A stretch of DNA of 64,000 nucleotides, taken from the NCBI GenBank assembly GCA_013397435.1, contig VZRG01000349.1:521140-585139 (forward strand), written 5' to 3'. Position 1 is the first letter of the stretch. Every line of letters begins with the position of its first letter. Positions 28,101-40,255 of this stretch are shown here, one piece after another. This DNA comes from Erythrocercus mccallii (taxonomy: Eukaryota; Chordata; Aves; Passeriformes; Dicruridae). The notes beneath the pieces were generated by a model. The model was not told the DNA's origin. It worked only from the letters and a program-made list of their open reading frames with translations, and did not search any database. The position numbers were made by a program, and so were the translations under genes.

Positions 28101-30583
28101 TGGCAGACATGGAAATAGAGCTTTAATAATTATTGCCAACCCATATTACTTCAATTATGCATTCCACTGATTCTGGAACTCAGAGCTGGCTAAGAAGCCA
28201 ATATTCTCTACTGCAGTCACATGACGCTGAAATGGAGATGACTGAAGAATTGCTGGGGGGGAAAAGTATCTCCCACATACTTGGCAAAGGCTAGTTGATA
28301 ACATGAAGGCTTTCATACAATGTGTCTCAGAGAATACCGTTCCAGATATAAGAAACAGGTGTGATAACCAAGACATTTCTTTCATTGCAAGGGGCCCTGC
28401 TGCAGTAGCAGCATGACTCAGGCCCCAGTCTGGAAGTCAGAAAGTCTGACTTTCAGCCCTGATTCTGTAACAGATCTGTTGGGTGACCTTGGATGCTTAT
28501 TTCCATCCTTCTAAGCCTCTGCTTCTCCACTCAGTTTCATAACCGCCTGTCTACTTAGACTGTCATGTCTCTGATGTGACAACTGTCACTCACAGTGTCC
28601 ATAAATATCTCAGATACGTTTAAACTTTGTGTTGTCTGGTGATATAAGGAGCAAATTCTCATCCTGAGCTTGCTCCTGAAATATCTAGGCATCCACAAAA
28701 GTACTGCTAACAAAGCAGGGGGACATTGTAAAGCACAGTGTGAGCCAGGAATAGTGCACCACACAAGCTCTCTTTACAAGTCCCATGCTGGCCCTCAAAC
28801 ATTTTGAATCAATCTGTTGGCAATCAGTGGCAGCTAGAATTCCAAGCTAAAGATTTTCATGCCTATTCTCTGGAGTAGCTGCCTGAGAAAAAAAGTCATA
28901 GTGCAACTTTTATGCAGGTTAAGTGCACAGGGTGTTCTCCTTAAGTAAGAAAAGTGGTGCAAATACCATGTTTAACAAGCCCAATAACTAACAATGACAG
29001 GAGAAGGAGCAGTTGCATGTGGAATAAGTAAAAGAAAGACAAAATGCTTTCAAAAACCTGCCCAATTTAAGTTTTTGGATAAATTCATGCCTTTCCACGT
29101 TTGTCTTTTATAACAGACAATGAATTATTATACAACTAAAAACAAAGTGCACACACAAGGGAGATTAAAGACACAGATCTTGGATGTAATGCTGGAAAGG
29201 TGCATTTTAGGGACTAGAATATTGTTTTAAAACGAGGACATCTTAATGGATTAGAAGTGACTAAAATAGAAAAAATAAATTAATCATTTTAGTCAATTTG
29301 TCCTATTCATTTGTCCTAATCTTCTGAATTTTGTTCTCTCTTCCACTTAACTAATGTTACATGAAGTTAAGTTTAGACCCCCAAGCTCCTTTAAAGCTCT
29401 CACCATCAAGTTACATTTCTGTACTGTACATTTCTATTCTTATAGAATAGGCTTCTTACAAAATCATTATAAAACCCTGCCAAGATATGAGTTGGAAGAA
29501 ATACATAGGGTAGGTATAAATAGGAGAATGTAGGATGCCTCTATTATGGTCTAAAACATGCAGGGCCAAGAGGCTTTAGGCAATTGCTCCAGATCTCGAA
29601 TTACCAAACATGGGTCTACTACAACATTCAGAAAGACAGCAGAACATGTTTGATTTGATAAAGCAATAATTCCTTTAGTGAACATGTCCTTTAAAATGTA
29701 GTGATGATAATAAGGGCTATGGGAGCATCAAAGATCAAGAGAAAATCACCCCACACCTTGCTGTCTCCCTGCAAAATAGTTGTTTGAAGGCTGAGATTTT
29801 CTCTATCATCTTCAACGACAGTCACTATTTAAGATATGAGGTAAACTAGACAGAGTCATAACTAGGTAAGGTCATAGCCGAAATTAAACCTATCTGCCCA
29901 CATATCTGGTCTATCACTGTTTAGTCTAGGCATGGTGTTAGGGAGCTCTCGTGTACCTGTACGCCTGCTTAGTTAGCCTTGAAGACAGGGAACAATGGAA
30001 AAATACTCTTCTTTTATTGTCGGTAACAAATTAATTTAAATGTATTATAACCACATCCCATGCATTTTCTTTAGCACGAGGTCATATTACAAAGCCTCAT
30101 TTTAATTTCTCTCAATAATTTAATTTGTAAATGTCAAATAAGCACTTAAGAGTACCTGCCTACATAGTACTTGAAAAAATCCTCCCTTACATACTATACA
30201 AGGCATGCCTAACTCACATTTTCAATATAAGCAATTAAGCAATTTCTTTAAATCGAGAGAGGTAAAAAAACATTTTCAGCAAACATAGAAGGATCAAACA
30301 CCAGGAATTACATCAGGTTGTCCATATAAGGGGAAAATGAAGATATCGAACCTCTTAAAATGCTCCTTACATGTGAGGTTTCCGTTCAAGGTAACAGACG
30401 TGACCTCTCCCATGCAAGGGCCCTTGATTGGAATTCTCACGCCACACTCAGTGCTGGAAAGTCACTTTTACTGCACCGTGACTTCTGCTAAATGTGTCCA
30501 CAAGACATTGCACAAGGATGCCAGAAGAGAAAGGTCACAAGGACAGTCTGAGTGTCTCTCCCCGGACCTCCATGTATATTACA

Positions 30584-30607
30584 AATATATTTGTATACAA
30601 ATATATT
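30584..30607. repeat. Perfect 24-bp AT-rich palindrome
   Basis: Centred on GTATAC at 30593-30598, with nine matching bases on each side. A TATTACAAAT copy lies on each flank (30577-30586 and 30604-30613 approximately), so the palindrome sits between short direct repeats. Confidence 0.85.
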
Positions 30608-33130
30608 ACAAATTTGGTTGGGTAGGTAATCTCTAACAAGACACCTCTGAATGATCATGGCCAAAAGAATTCTTTGCTAAGCTGTGGACCCAGAGTAAAA
30701 AAGAAGTTTTTAAGGGAAGATAGACAAGAAGCAATATCTTTTACACAGAAAAATATATATGCCTTTGCTGTACTGAAATTGATCTGATTTTCAGATGTTT
30801 TAACAGTCATATATTCCAAAGATTACAATAAGCCTCTAACCACGGTATTCATAGGACATAAATAAAAACCAAGGGAAATTAAAAGGGTGAGGAAGAAGTG
30901 ATTTTTATGTAAATGAACACCAGAAAAATAAAGAAGATATCTAGAAGATGCCACAGATTTTTGGAATTTTAGATCCTGGACCAAATGGAACTTTGCAAAG
31001 TAATCAGCACCCCATGAAATGGCTGGGATCCAGCAGGCTGAGGGTTCCGAGGCATGCCTCCCCTCAGATCTCAGCATATACCCACATAAAGAGGACACCA
31101 GACAGAGAGTCAGCAATTTCATTTCCATATTGCAGATGTCTCAGCACAGATGTCACTGTGGCTGAGAGCATGACCTCAGCATAGTCTTCATCCATGTCTG
31201 TACCTGTTTCCCATTTCACTTCTCCCTTATCCAGCTGTTCAGACCATGTATTCTGTGGGGTGGATCCAACCTGTACTAAGCCTCACACAATCCCAGTTAG
31301 GGACTCTGCTTGCCCATAATAACACATGTAATTATTACCAAAGGCCCTTCACAACCTGCTGATCAAACACAGGCTCACCAACAGTCCAGTTAACTCCCAC
31401 TGGCAGTAGTGTTCTGCTCTAGTATCACACACAGAAACAAAATGGATTTACTGCTACTTACTTGTTATAACTCTAAACTTTCTTTCTCAATTAGCATTTC
31501 TTTGGGGAAGGAGCATCATGACCAAAGCATAGCACTGTTCCTATATACTCTCTTAGGAAGCCAAATTCATATTTTTACCAGAACCACAGAAAAATGAGCA
31601 AGAGCCACAAAGCTCTTTTGATCCAATCCTTGTTTTTCCTCACTTTGGGAGTTCAAGGAAGAATCATTCTCAAAATATGAATGCTAGTGAAGATCATCAG
31701 CCTTTCTCATCACAGCAGTCCAAACCTTCACAGGTCTGAGAGCCATGGGACACATATCAGCATGCACAGGGACAAGGGAGCTCTAGGAACTGTTTTCTTG
31801 CAATTGACAACAATGCTTCACTAGAAAGGAAGAAGGAAGGATGAGTCTGGAATGGACATGCCATGGGGTCCTGAGATGACACAACAATCTTGGTTCCAGG
31901 CAGCTGTTGGCTCATTTCCTCCCAAAGCTAAGGATTCCAATTACCCAGGAGTCCCTGCATAAGCACTGCCCTACTTCCAGTTCCTGGAAAGGACACTTGC
32001 CCTGCCCTTGGAATACCTGTGAGTCCATGCCACTTTTCTATGTATGAGGACCTAGGAGACAGCCTGGTAAATTTGCACTTCATGAAGAACCTTTTAACTC
32101 AAAAGAACAAATGTAACACATGCAGAACAATAAAAAAAAAAGGAGGGGGGGAAAGGCTGACAGATATCACCACTCTGAATTTCAAAACTGGGTTTATGAC
32201 GTGCAACAAAACTGGCAAGGAGCTCTGACTTATGTCAAATTCAGGAAAAAATACTTCAGTGCTGATAAGGACTAGAAAACAATCGTTGGTAGTTTTAATA
32301 CAGGGTGTTTTAAAATCTGTCTTCTTCACAGTGCAATGGATACAATTCTCTTGCTACCAAATACCATGTATTATACTGGCCTTAAGTCCTAAAAACTGGA
32401 AAATAAATTTTATTTGTTTGTTTGTTTGAGCATAGCAAAACAGTAGACATGCAATACAAATGGAAGGAAATTAACAAGAAGGACACTGGAATGAAATTAA
32501 TTTCTTTTTCAAATTACAATTCTCTCAAGAGAAAAAGCAAAATCTTAATGAGCTAGGCATAAAGAAAAGAGTGAATCCTTTTAAAACTCAGGTGCAAGTG
32601 CAGAACAGCTTCAGACAAAATGCAAACTACCAAAACCAGATTTGATTTTTTTTAATTTGCCAGGTGATTTCTTTGTGAATCTTATTAATCTTGAGTGCTG
32701 ATATGTGTAGCAATATTTCAATTATTCTCCTTATCACTATCCTGTGAGGCCCTTACACTATGTGTGAAAAATTCTGCTATAAATTCACACAAAAGGTCAT
32801 GACTTTTAGCTGATAACACCAGAAAAATACACTTGCAGATATTATTCCGGGTATAAGTAAGGTTGCAGACTTTTCAGACCTCAAGCTTTTGTCATGAAAA
32901 CACTTTTCACATTCTGCAAGTGGCTCTCTTCAAAGAAAGAATGAAAAATGTCATGTGTAGCAAACTATTTAAAATCCTAAGCATTTTGGCAATCTACATC
33001 CTTGGAGATACTTTAGAGAAAATTGTCTTCCTTTTTTGTCTTTCTAAACTCATCTATTTCTTTTGTTTAAATAATGTTTCCTGCTAGGAATTCTAAAAAC
33101 TCTTAAGCTACCACATGATGGGTCATTGCT

Positions 33131-33195
33131 TTACTTCATTTTATTACATTACAGTACTTCATTACATTCATACTTTACATTTCATTGCATTACTT
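33131..33195. repeat. Degenerate TTCATTACAT-type tandem repeat
   Basis: Imperfect repeated units of the kind TACTTCATT, TTACATT and TTTCATTGCATT run for about 65 bases and end at the TTCCCGGGAA palindrome at 33194-33203. Confidence 0.6.
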
Positions 33196-33689
33196 CCCGG
33201 GAAACCGCAGCAAACACGCATTCTGTCTTTGCAACGTGATGTAATAACAAGTGATGCTAATTCTTTGGGGAGATAACGCTACATTCACTTGACAACAACA
33301 GGAAAGTAAGGGGCTTGCTAGGGATCTCTGAGTCCCACAGCAAGAGGGGCTGGCAACCTTGCTCCCACCATGGCCACGGACCGTAACCTTGAGGCACTCC
33401 CTTGTACTGCACCCAGCAGAGGTCACTAGAGGATGTTTTAATGGCAAGACAAAGCCTTCCGACTGCTAGGGAAGAGATGCACTTTCTTGAGGAGCACATC
33501 ATATGCCTAGGATTTACTGCCGGACAAACCTAGATACTGCCAGTATGAAAGAGAGAAATAAATGCCGCTCCAGGAAAAAACAAATAGGTTTAACTGGCTA
33601 TATCCAAACACAAGCAGCGTTCATCCAGTTAAACAATACTGAGACTGAGTAGTGAAATGTATCTAATTTTTTAAAAGTATATCTACTAC

Positions 33690-33913
33690 CTGTGCATTTC
33701 CAGGTGCAGGGATCCCTTTCTTTCTTCCACAGCTTAACACAGTCCACAAGGTGTGCCAGAGATATGAAGCCAAAAGGCAGAAATTACCTACAATCCAGGC
33801 AGCATTTCTTTGCAGGATTAGATCCATCCCTTTAATTTTAATCGTCTGATTAACTTGGTTCTCCTGCTCTAGCAGATGCAATTTGGCAGGCACCCTCAAA
33901 ATCCTCCCCAGCT
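33690..33913 (-). other. Exon-like block with acceptor and donor, unassigned
   Basis: On the minus strand an acceptor-like GGTACTTACAG precedes 33913 and a donor CACAG/GTAGTA follows 33690. The 224 bases between are open in one frame, which extends from 33926 to 33663. I recognise no protein. The phases (one base carried in, phase 0 out) do not fit direct joining to either MYLK4 exon seen here, so if real it would be an untranslated or alternative exon. The acceptor also overlaps a strong plus-strand donor (CT/GTAAGTA), which makes the call ambiguous. Confidence 0.2.
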
Positions 33914-34667
33914 CTGTAAGTACCACCTAGCTAGACAAGGCTCGGACACGCCGCAGGATCCCATCTCACACTTCAACACATTCCCTGAACCTATAAGGAA
34001 AAGAAGTGATGGATCACTGACAAGCATGAAACAGGTGCAGAGATCTACACGGGATGTGTATTGCATGCACTTGAAGGCAATTACTCTGACATTCCAGAAC
34101 TTCTCCAATGAAAGCAAACTTAGCAGAATCCATTTGCAGTTAACATTTCAGGCAATTGATAATCTTTTTTTTCCCTTTTAATAAGCAAGAAATGCAGAAA
34201 AAAATGCAAGGCAATATCCTAACATGGGTCACTGTGCATGTGCATAGAAAGGTCAGCTTGAAATGCCATAGTTCTACTGTCTTCAGTCCCTTCTGTTCCT
34301 GGGCTTGCAGTGTATCTCCATTGCTCCCATATCCAAACCAACATCGTGCAGAAAGGGAGTCGTAGTTGTCTGGCCTTTCATATCCAGCATCTGCTCACCT
34401 GTCGACCAATTCCTTGATCCAAAGGATGGAAGGTGCCCAATTATTTCAACAGCATGGATGTGAAACACTCAATATTATCATAAAAGTATCTTCTTTCCCC
34501 TAAAATTTCCAGAAGCAGATAGACTGCTTTAGTTGATTTTTTCCCAAGCAATTCAATGCAATGAAAATTCTGCATGGAAAATATTTGCTTAAGCAGAAAA
34601 AAACCTGAGAAATTTCTAAACAACTAAAAACAAGGTATTAAAACTGGAAATGGTAAGTAACTTTAAC

Positions 34668-34686
34668 AAAAAAAAAAAAAAAAAAA
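34668..34686. repeat. Poly-A tract (19 A)
   Basis: Uninterrupted run of A residues on the plus strand, with no recognisable retroelement body upstream. Confidence 0.9.
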
Positions 34687-34861
34687 TCCTGCTACCAGCT
34701 CCATTGTAAGCCCAGGGAGATTTATTTCTAGAGATCAAAAAATGAAAATCTGAGGAACAAAGCATGTTGTGGTTTATTGTCTAATAAATAAGTATATAAG
34801 GATATATGTAAGGATTGTGAAGAACCATTACATAAGGTCACAGGTCTATATTTAAGGAAGG

Positions 34862-34881
34862 AATCCTTATATATAAGGATT
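34862..34881. repeat. Perfect 20-bp palindrome
   Basis: AATCCTTATATATAAGGATT equals its own reverse complement. Nearby AAGGAT and TAAGGATT copies at about 34799-34816 show that the block arose within a locally repeated AAGGAT-rich stretch. Confidence 0.9.
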
Positions 34882-36844
34882 ATACATCTTCCATGCATGA
34901 GCTGCCCATAATTAACAGTGCACTGAGTCATTGAAGATGTAAGAAGAAACAGTGTCATTTCTTCTTTGCTTGGGTGTTTACCTGATCAGAGGTAAATAAG
35001 CAAAGAATATGAACACCAGAAATCTCAAGTGCTAAAAATTCACAAATCAACTTACAAATGTCATTAACTTATTTGGAAAAACAAGTCATGAAATGAAAAA
35101 ATTTTAATAACTGTTGTCCTTTCCTTAGTCAGCTTCTGACTTCTGTAACTCCAGAGCTCTTTCAAGACACCTTTGAGTTTGTACGTAGGTGTTATGCTGG
35201 GAAGGGTCAGTGCAGTGATGGGGTTTTTTCAGTCAGGAAATGTTGATATTCCCTTCTTTCTTTCTAAGAAAGACAAGAAAATATTCTCACAAGCATGGGA
35301 GCCAGGAGCACTAGGTAAAATGAAGCTACCTGAAGTCATGGAATCACACACACATTGCCACATGACAAGAGAGCGCCATGAACTTGGGACGTGAAGAGGG
35401 CACCACAAAAAGAATACTCTGCAAAGCTGCGCCAGGCTGAGGTTGGCAGCACGGTATCTCATGACAGCATTCCAAGCAAGCTGAAAAGGCGTATGGTAAA
35501 ACAAAATGGACCCAAACTTGGCTGAAGTCCACTTCCAATTTCCTGACCATACCAAGGCAAGCTTTAGACATGGTGCTTCAATTTCAAGGCTAAAGAAAGC
35601 CTTGAGGGTTTAGATCTCTTCTTCATTAGTTAAGAAGTTTTACTCCAAATGTACTGAATCCCTTACATGGTTTTGTAAAAAGCCATTCTTGACTAAAATC
35701 CTAAAACCAGAAATAGGTTTCTGTCAAATTATATAGCTCAATATCTTGAACAGTGTTAGGGACCAGAGGAGAGTTATTTGGAGCTAATTGTGTGACAGTG
35801 ATCATTTCTTCTCTGTACAAAATATTGCCATGGCTCTGGCCTCCCCTGGAAAAAGGAACTTGTAAAAGTATTGTTACCACCACAGTCGTTTCCAGCACAG
35901 AACCTGCAAGGAAAGTAACTGCTAGATAAATGGTGGTGGTGATGAAGGAGGTAAAAAAAGGCTCAAAAGAAACAGGGAATTAGAGGACAATTAGCCATCC
36001 CCAGGACTGGCTTAACAGAATGCTAAATACCGAGGGAATCCAATAGCTCTAGCTGAACTAAAGATTTATAAATTAGCCCTTAATTCATTTTCAGAATATC
36101 AGCAAAAGGATAGCTTTGCATAGAAAATGCTGTAAAATTATCTTCAGGGCCAGTGTCTTGCGTTTAAACCCCAGCTCCATGATTCGCATGAGTGCAACTT
36201 GGTTGTTTCACGTTAGTGATGTTCAGAACTATAGAAAGTCCCAGGCTCTTCTTTACTCAGCTAACCCACCCACAGTGGATAATAATTTCATGACCACTTT
36301 TTGCAGATAGCAATTCAAGATCAAACAATCTGAATTGCATTCTGACACCAAATATTACCCAGGTAAGAGCCAGAGGGAAGAGACAGCACGTGTGATGACC
36401 AACAGCACGAAGCTTTGGGTGGGCCATCAGCAGCAGTCCATGTGTAAAACATGGAGCTCATGGGGATCTAATGCAGCTGGGTCAATTGTGTGGCAGCTTC
36501 ACAGTCAATTTACATTTGCATAAGCTGGTGTTGTTGACAAAAGGAATTATTTCACCTTCTCACACCTGTTAGTTCCTACCCTGCACCATCCCCTCCCTTG
36601 AACCAGCACCTTCAGATATCTCCGTGTGTCTATTCAGTGCAATGGGTCAGGACAGGTCTGGATTTTTAGTCTTTTAATTTCATGTTGAATCTCACACATG
36701 AAAACAAAATGTCTCTTACTTGCTAACATATAACCTGATGCAAAACTTCATGTTCACTGAAGACAGAACCTAGCCAAGATACAAAGATACATGTGCTGCC
36801 AACAGTAGAAATAGGGGACAAGAGGGCATTCTGAACAAAGCACG

Positions 36845-36975
36845 GGTAAAATACGTAAGGAACAGTTTTGTCACGAGCTGCTTTGCCACCCCGTCCTAGA
36901 GGGAAGTTGTCGATGGAGAGCTGGAATGGCAAAGGGTGCCATCTAGAGGGCATCGACGGCACAACTCCTCGACAG
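36845..36975. promoter_or_regulatory. CpG-dense patch with nested hairpin and CTCF-like core
   Basis: Within AT-rich intron, about 130 bases hold around nine CpG dinucleotides. An outer inverted repeat GTCGATG (36909-36915) / CATCGAC (36951-36957) encloses an inner pair ATGGCA (36926-36931) / TGCCAT (36937-36942). The bases CTAGAGGGCA at 36943-36952 fit the core of the CTCF motif, although the preceding bases do not match it fully. A regulatory or insulator role is inference; it could also be a fragment of a CpG-rich repeat. Confidence 0.35.
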
Positions 36976-37048
36976 CACCTACCACTCATCATTGATGGTC
37001 AACGATTGAGGGCTTTGTTTTCCATAGAAGTCATTAAATAACTATGAA

Positions 37049-37110
37049 ATTATTATTATTATTACCATCATCATCATCATCATTATTATTACTACTACTA
37101 CTACTACTAC
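37049..37110. repeat. Compound triplet microsatellite (ATT/ATC/ACT)
   Basis: Consecutive runs of ATT, ATC (as CATCATCAT), ATT again and ACT (ACTACTACT) form a compound trinucleotide repeat of about 60 bases. It is likely length-variable between individuals. Confidence 0.95.
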
Positions 37111-37613
37111 AACACATCGTGTTTGGGATTGGAGGTTTTTTTACAAAAATATACTGTACCAAAAGACAAAAATTGTGTTTGCTTCTTCTATTAAAAAAAA
37201 AAAAAGAAAAATCTAGAGAAATAGTTGTTTTGAGGAAGTGGATCATTTTCTTCTTTAATTATAATTAGGTCGTTTCAGATAGAGTTATTGTCTCCTACAA
37301 GTACAGTTGACCACTGACCTCTATTCAGCCTCTTGAGCTCCAACACACTCCCATTTAAGTGAATGGATGTTTTGTCATTGCTTTCACCTTCACCCACAGA
37401 AATTACATACACAAGCACATACACCTGGGCAAGTTTTACTATATTTCCTGCTAACATACTCTTCTTTCCTTGTTTTCCTGATTAATATAAAAAAACCTTT
37501 TCATCAGGCCAGCAGACCATGCTAAGACCTTTTAAGGGAAGGTCTTTGCTTTCCTTCATCAATATTAACAGACAGGGTCTAATTTTTTATCCCATTGAGA
37601 AATTCCTAAAAGA

Positions 37614-37650
37614 AAACCAAAAACAAACCCAAAACAAACAAACAAAAAGC
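37614..37650. repeat. A-rich (CAAA)n-like repeat
   Basis: A-rich stretch with regularly spaced C residues (AAACAAACAAAC), similar in type to the tract near 6.4 kb. Confidence 0.7.
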
Positions 37651-38903
37651 TGTGTGACAGTGAAGTTTTAAAAGCTTAGGAGAAATATAACTAATGTTTA
37701 TGTATCTGGAAGGCTCACTCTGGTGAGGTATATTACCAGAGTTCAGTTAGATTGTCTTTCACCTTTGAAGTCTTGTTCCCAGGAGACTGACGAGCTAAAA
37801 TGGGAATACAGAGCTATTTCTCCAGCTTGCAACTAGCCACCAGCTGTTCATCTTCTAAATGTATTCCTTTCTCCTCTACTGCACCACCAAAATCTCCCTA
37901 CCCTTTCTTACAGCACTCTTAAGAAAGGGCCAGTTCCAACCGTTAGACTAAAGTAGCAAACATCAAGACAATGAATTAAGAGATTCTGCAGCACAAACTG
38001 GCAAAAAATCCAACCACCTTCAGTTACTATCTGCAACTCAGCATCAAGCTAAGATATATTAACACAGGCAAAGCAGCTCTCAGTCCTTTTGCTGATCTTT
38101 AGGATCACAGGAAGAGCTACATGGCAGGAACAGCAGTTTTTGCTGTCTCACTCATGCAGCTTGTTATTTTCACACTAGAAGTATACTCTCTTAAAGGAAC
38201 CAATAACATCTTCCAAACCCCAACCACACAGTTGTGGGGTTTTTTTTTAGTTCTCATTTTCACTGTAACACTAAATGAAACTCTAAAATAAACACATCCT
38301 ACTTATATATGATTTGTTTGTTTCAATATAAAGTTCTCCTCCTATGTCTACAAAGCAAAAATTGTAGTACCTTCCTGAAGACTGGAATAATTTTGAATTA
38401 AAGTGATTCAACAGATTAAGGAGTTTCAAAACTTCAGCTTCTTGATTCAAAAATACAAGTGGAAACATCATGAAATTTACTTTCCAACAATGCTCCAGGG
38501 TATCATCTGAACACAAAAATATTCAGAATACTTGAAAAATTGCTCTGCCATGTTAGCACAATCAACATACAAACAGCTACAGCACAAATTTTTCAAGTCT
38601 TTTCACAAACTGATATGTAAAATTAATCTCTCATTCTCCTACTGCAAGTGGATTTTCTCAGTTCTTATCTAAATGATGCGTCAGTAAAAATATTGCTTCC
38701 TTTAGATTCTTACATAGAAAAAACCCATGATACAAGGAAACATGGTATTATTTCTAAATGTATTTTGGCTGATCACAGAGTCATTTTCCTACCAGAGACC
38801 CCATACCATGGTGTCCAACATCATTCTTACTGGAGACAGGTAGAGAACAGAGCTATACTGACAACACTCAGCCCTGCAAGTGTGACACACAGCATGTAAC
38901 CAT

Positions 38904-38946
38904 GGTAGAAGAGAACAAAGGTAGAACCAGGTAGAAGAGAACAAAG
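38904..38946. repeat. Short duplication, 17-bp unit spaced 26 bp
   Basis: GGTAGAAGAGAACAAAG occurs at 38904-38920 and again exactly at 38930-38946, separated by nine bases. This is a recent-looking local tandem duplication. Confidence 0.9.
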
Positions 38947-39251
38947 CACAAAGCTGCCTCAGTTCCTCTGGGCAACCTGTTCTTTCCATGGGATTCATTC
39001 AGTCTCCACTAACTCCAGAGCTGGTAGACAGGACAAACGCTTTCAAAACATGAATGCAAAAAAATCCATGTTTACCTTCTGGTTTTGAAGAGTGGTAGAA
39101 CCACACGGCCCTTTTACAATTTCTAATATTAAGTTCAGGAGTAATGAAATCCCAGAACACCAACACCTGAACTTGCTTCTGCAAACACAAAAGATTGAGA
39201 GGCTAACCGTTCTGTAAAAACCTAAAGATCACAGTTGCCTGTCCCAAATAC

Positions 39252-40110
39252 TGTTAGGGCCACAGACTTTGCCACAAGATAAACACAGAGTGAAGCAACA
39301 GTGTGGTGCTAACTCTAGAACCTGGTGGAGGTGAGATCTGGTTAGCACATACTTGGAAATTCATCCAGACAAAAATTCCCAGTGTGTCAAAGTGTATAAA
39401 GAAGCAATTGCTTGTACATATATATCACCAGTCAAAGATCACCCCAAGTTAAAGGATAGATGGCATCTGCCACCACCAAAGCCCTCCCCCAAATAGTTAA
39501 GCCATTGTGACAGGAACCTGAAATAAGATAACGATGTTACTATTGTCCTAGTGTTATCTCAGACTGAGGATGAGGTTAACAAAGCTGGGGGAGAAGAATG
39601 TATCACTGAAAATGGACACAAAGAATGCAGAATTTATAGGCCACAAGGAAAACCAATTCAGCAACTGTGCTGAAATCAGCTCTGACTGGGTAAAAATTAA
39701 TTCCAGCAGGGGGAGATTGAAACCCACAACTCAAGAAACCCACCCACCCAAAAGAAAAGACTGAGCATGTGCACTAATTAGTTTTAATAGTGAGGCAATC
39801 ATTTAACCAATAGAAAAACGGAACTGTGTAGCCAATGAACATTAATTTCTTTCTCTGCTAAGTTATATAAATAATGAAAAGTTTCAAATTACCTCAGGAC
39901 CTCCACCACTGAGAAGCCATGGGTAAAAAAGGCTAGTGGGATGTCATTTGATCCACTAGCTTCTGCTCCGTCTCTCTCCTCCTCCTCTTCTCCATTTCTA
40001 TCTCTCTACCTCAAATTCATTATTAAATAAAACCCATACTACTGACTTTGGCATATAGTCTCATTTGCACCTTAATTTGGGCAGGGGCATCTCTCAATCA
40101 GATCTTAACA
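39252..40110 (+). mobile_element. Probable solo LTR of an endogenous retrovirus
   Basis: A block of about 859 bases starts TGTTAGG and ends CTTAACA, so the ends are TG and CA with short inverted termini (TGTTA / TAACA). In order it has two CCAAT boxes (39807, 39832), a TATA-like TATATAAATA (39865), a pyrimidine-rich stretch and an AATAAA polyadenylation signal (40026), followed by a short U5-like tail. This is the layout of a retroviral LTR on the plus strand. No internal gag, pol or env sequence and no second copy are present, so it is a solo LTR. No clear target-site duplication is visible, which lowers certainty. It lies in MYLK4 intronic sequence, antisense to the gene, ending 146 bases from the exon A donor. 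Confidence 0.6.
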
Positions 40111-40235
40111 CAGTCTCTCACAGCTGCAATACATTTTCACAAATGACAATGAAAACTTCAAGTCTACTGGGAAATATACAAACTCCTTAACTAGCTGGAA
40201 AAAAAGAAAGAGGCAGTGCTTTTGGGAAAATAAAA

Positions 40236-40254
40236 CTAGTTAGTTAGTTAGTTA
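40236..40254. repeat. (TAGT)n microsatellite at a splice donor
   Basis: CTAGTTAGTTAGTTAGTTA directly abuts the minus-strand donor of MYLK4 exon A, so the first intron bases GTAACTAACTAACT are part of the repeat. Repeat-length change would alter sequence just inside the intron. Confidence 0.9.
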
Positions 40255-40255
40255 C

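Larger units (their letters stand above)
5349..40255 (-). other. MYLK4: Long MYLK4 intron between exons A and B
   Basis: About 35 kb of AT-rich sequence without a confidently identified exon. It holds A-rich and triplet simple repeats, small perfect palindromes, a CpG-dense hairpin element near 36.9 kb, an exon-like minus-strand block near 33.8 kb and a probable solo LTR at 39.25-40.11 kb, each listed separately. Further small coding or untranslated exons of 30-80 bases could be hidden here, because such short exons cannot be recognised reliably by eye. Confidence 0.6.

Noticed and set aside
37034..37246. Frames with poly-Ser/Asn/Asp or poly-Leu runs near 37.1 kb
   Set aside because: They are translations of the trinucleotide microsatellite.
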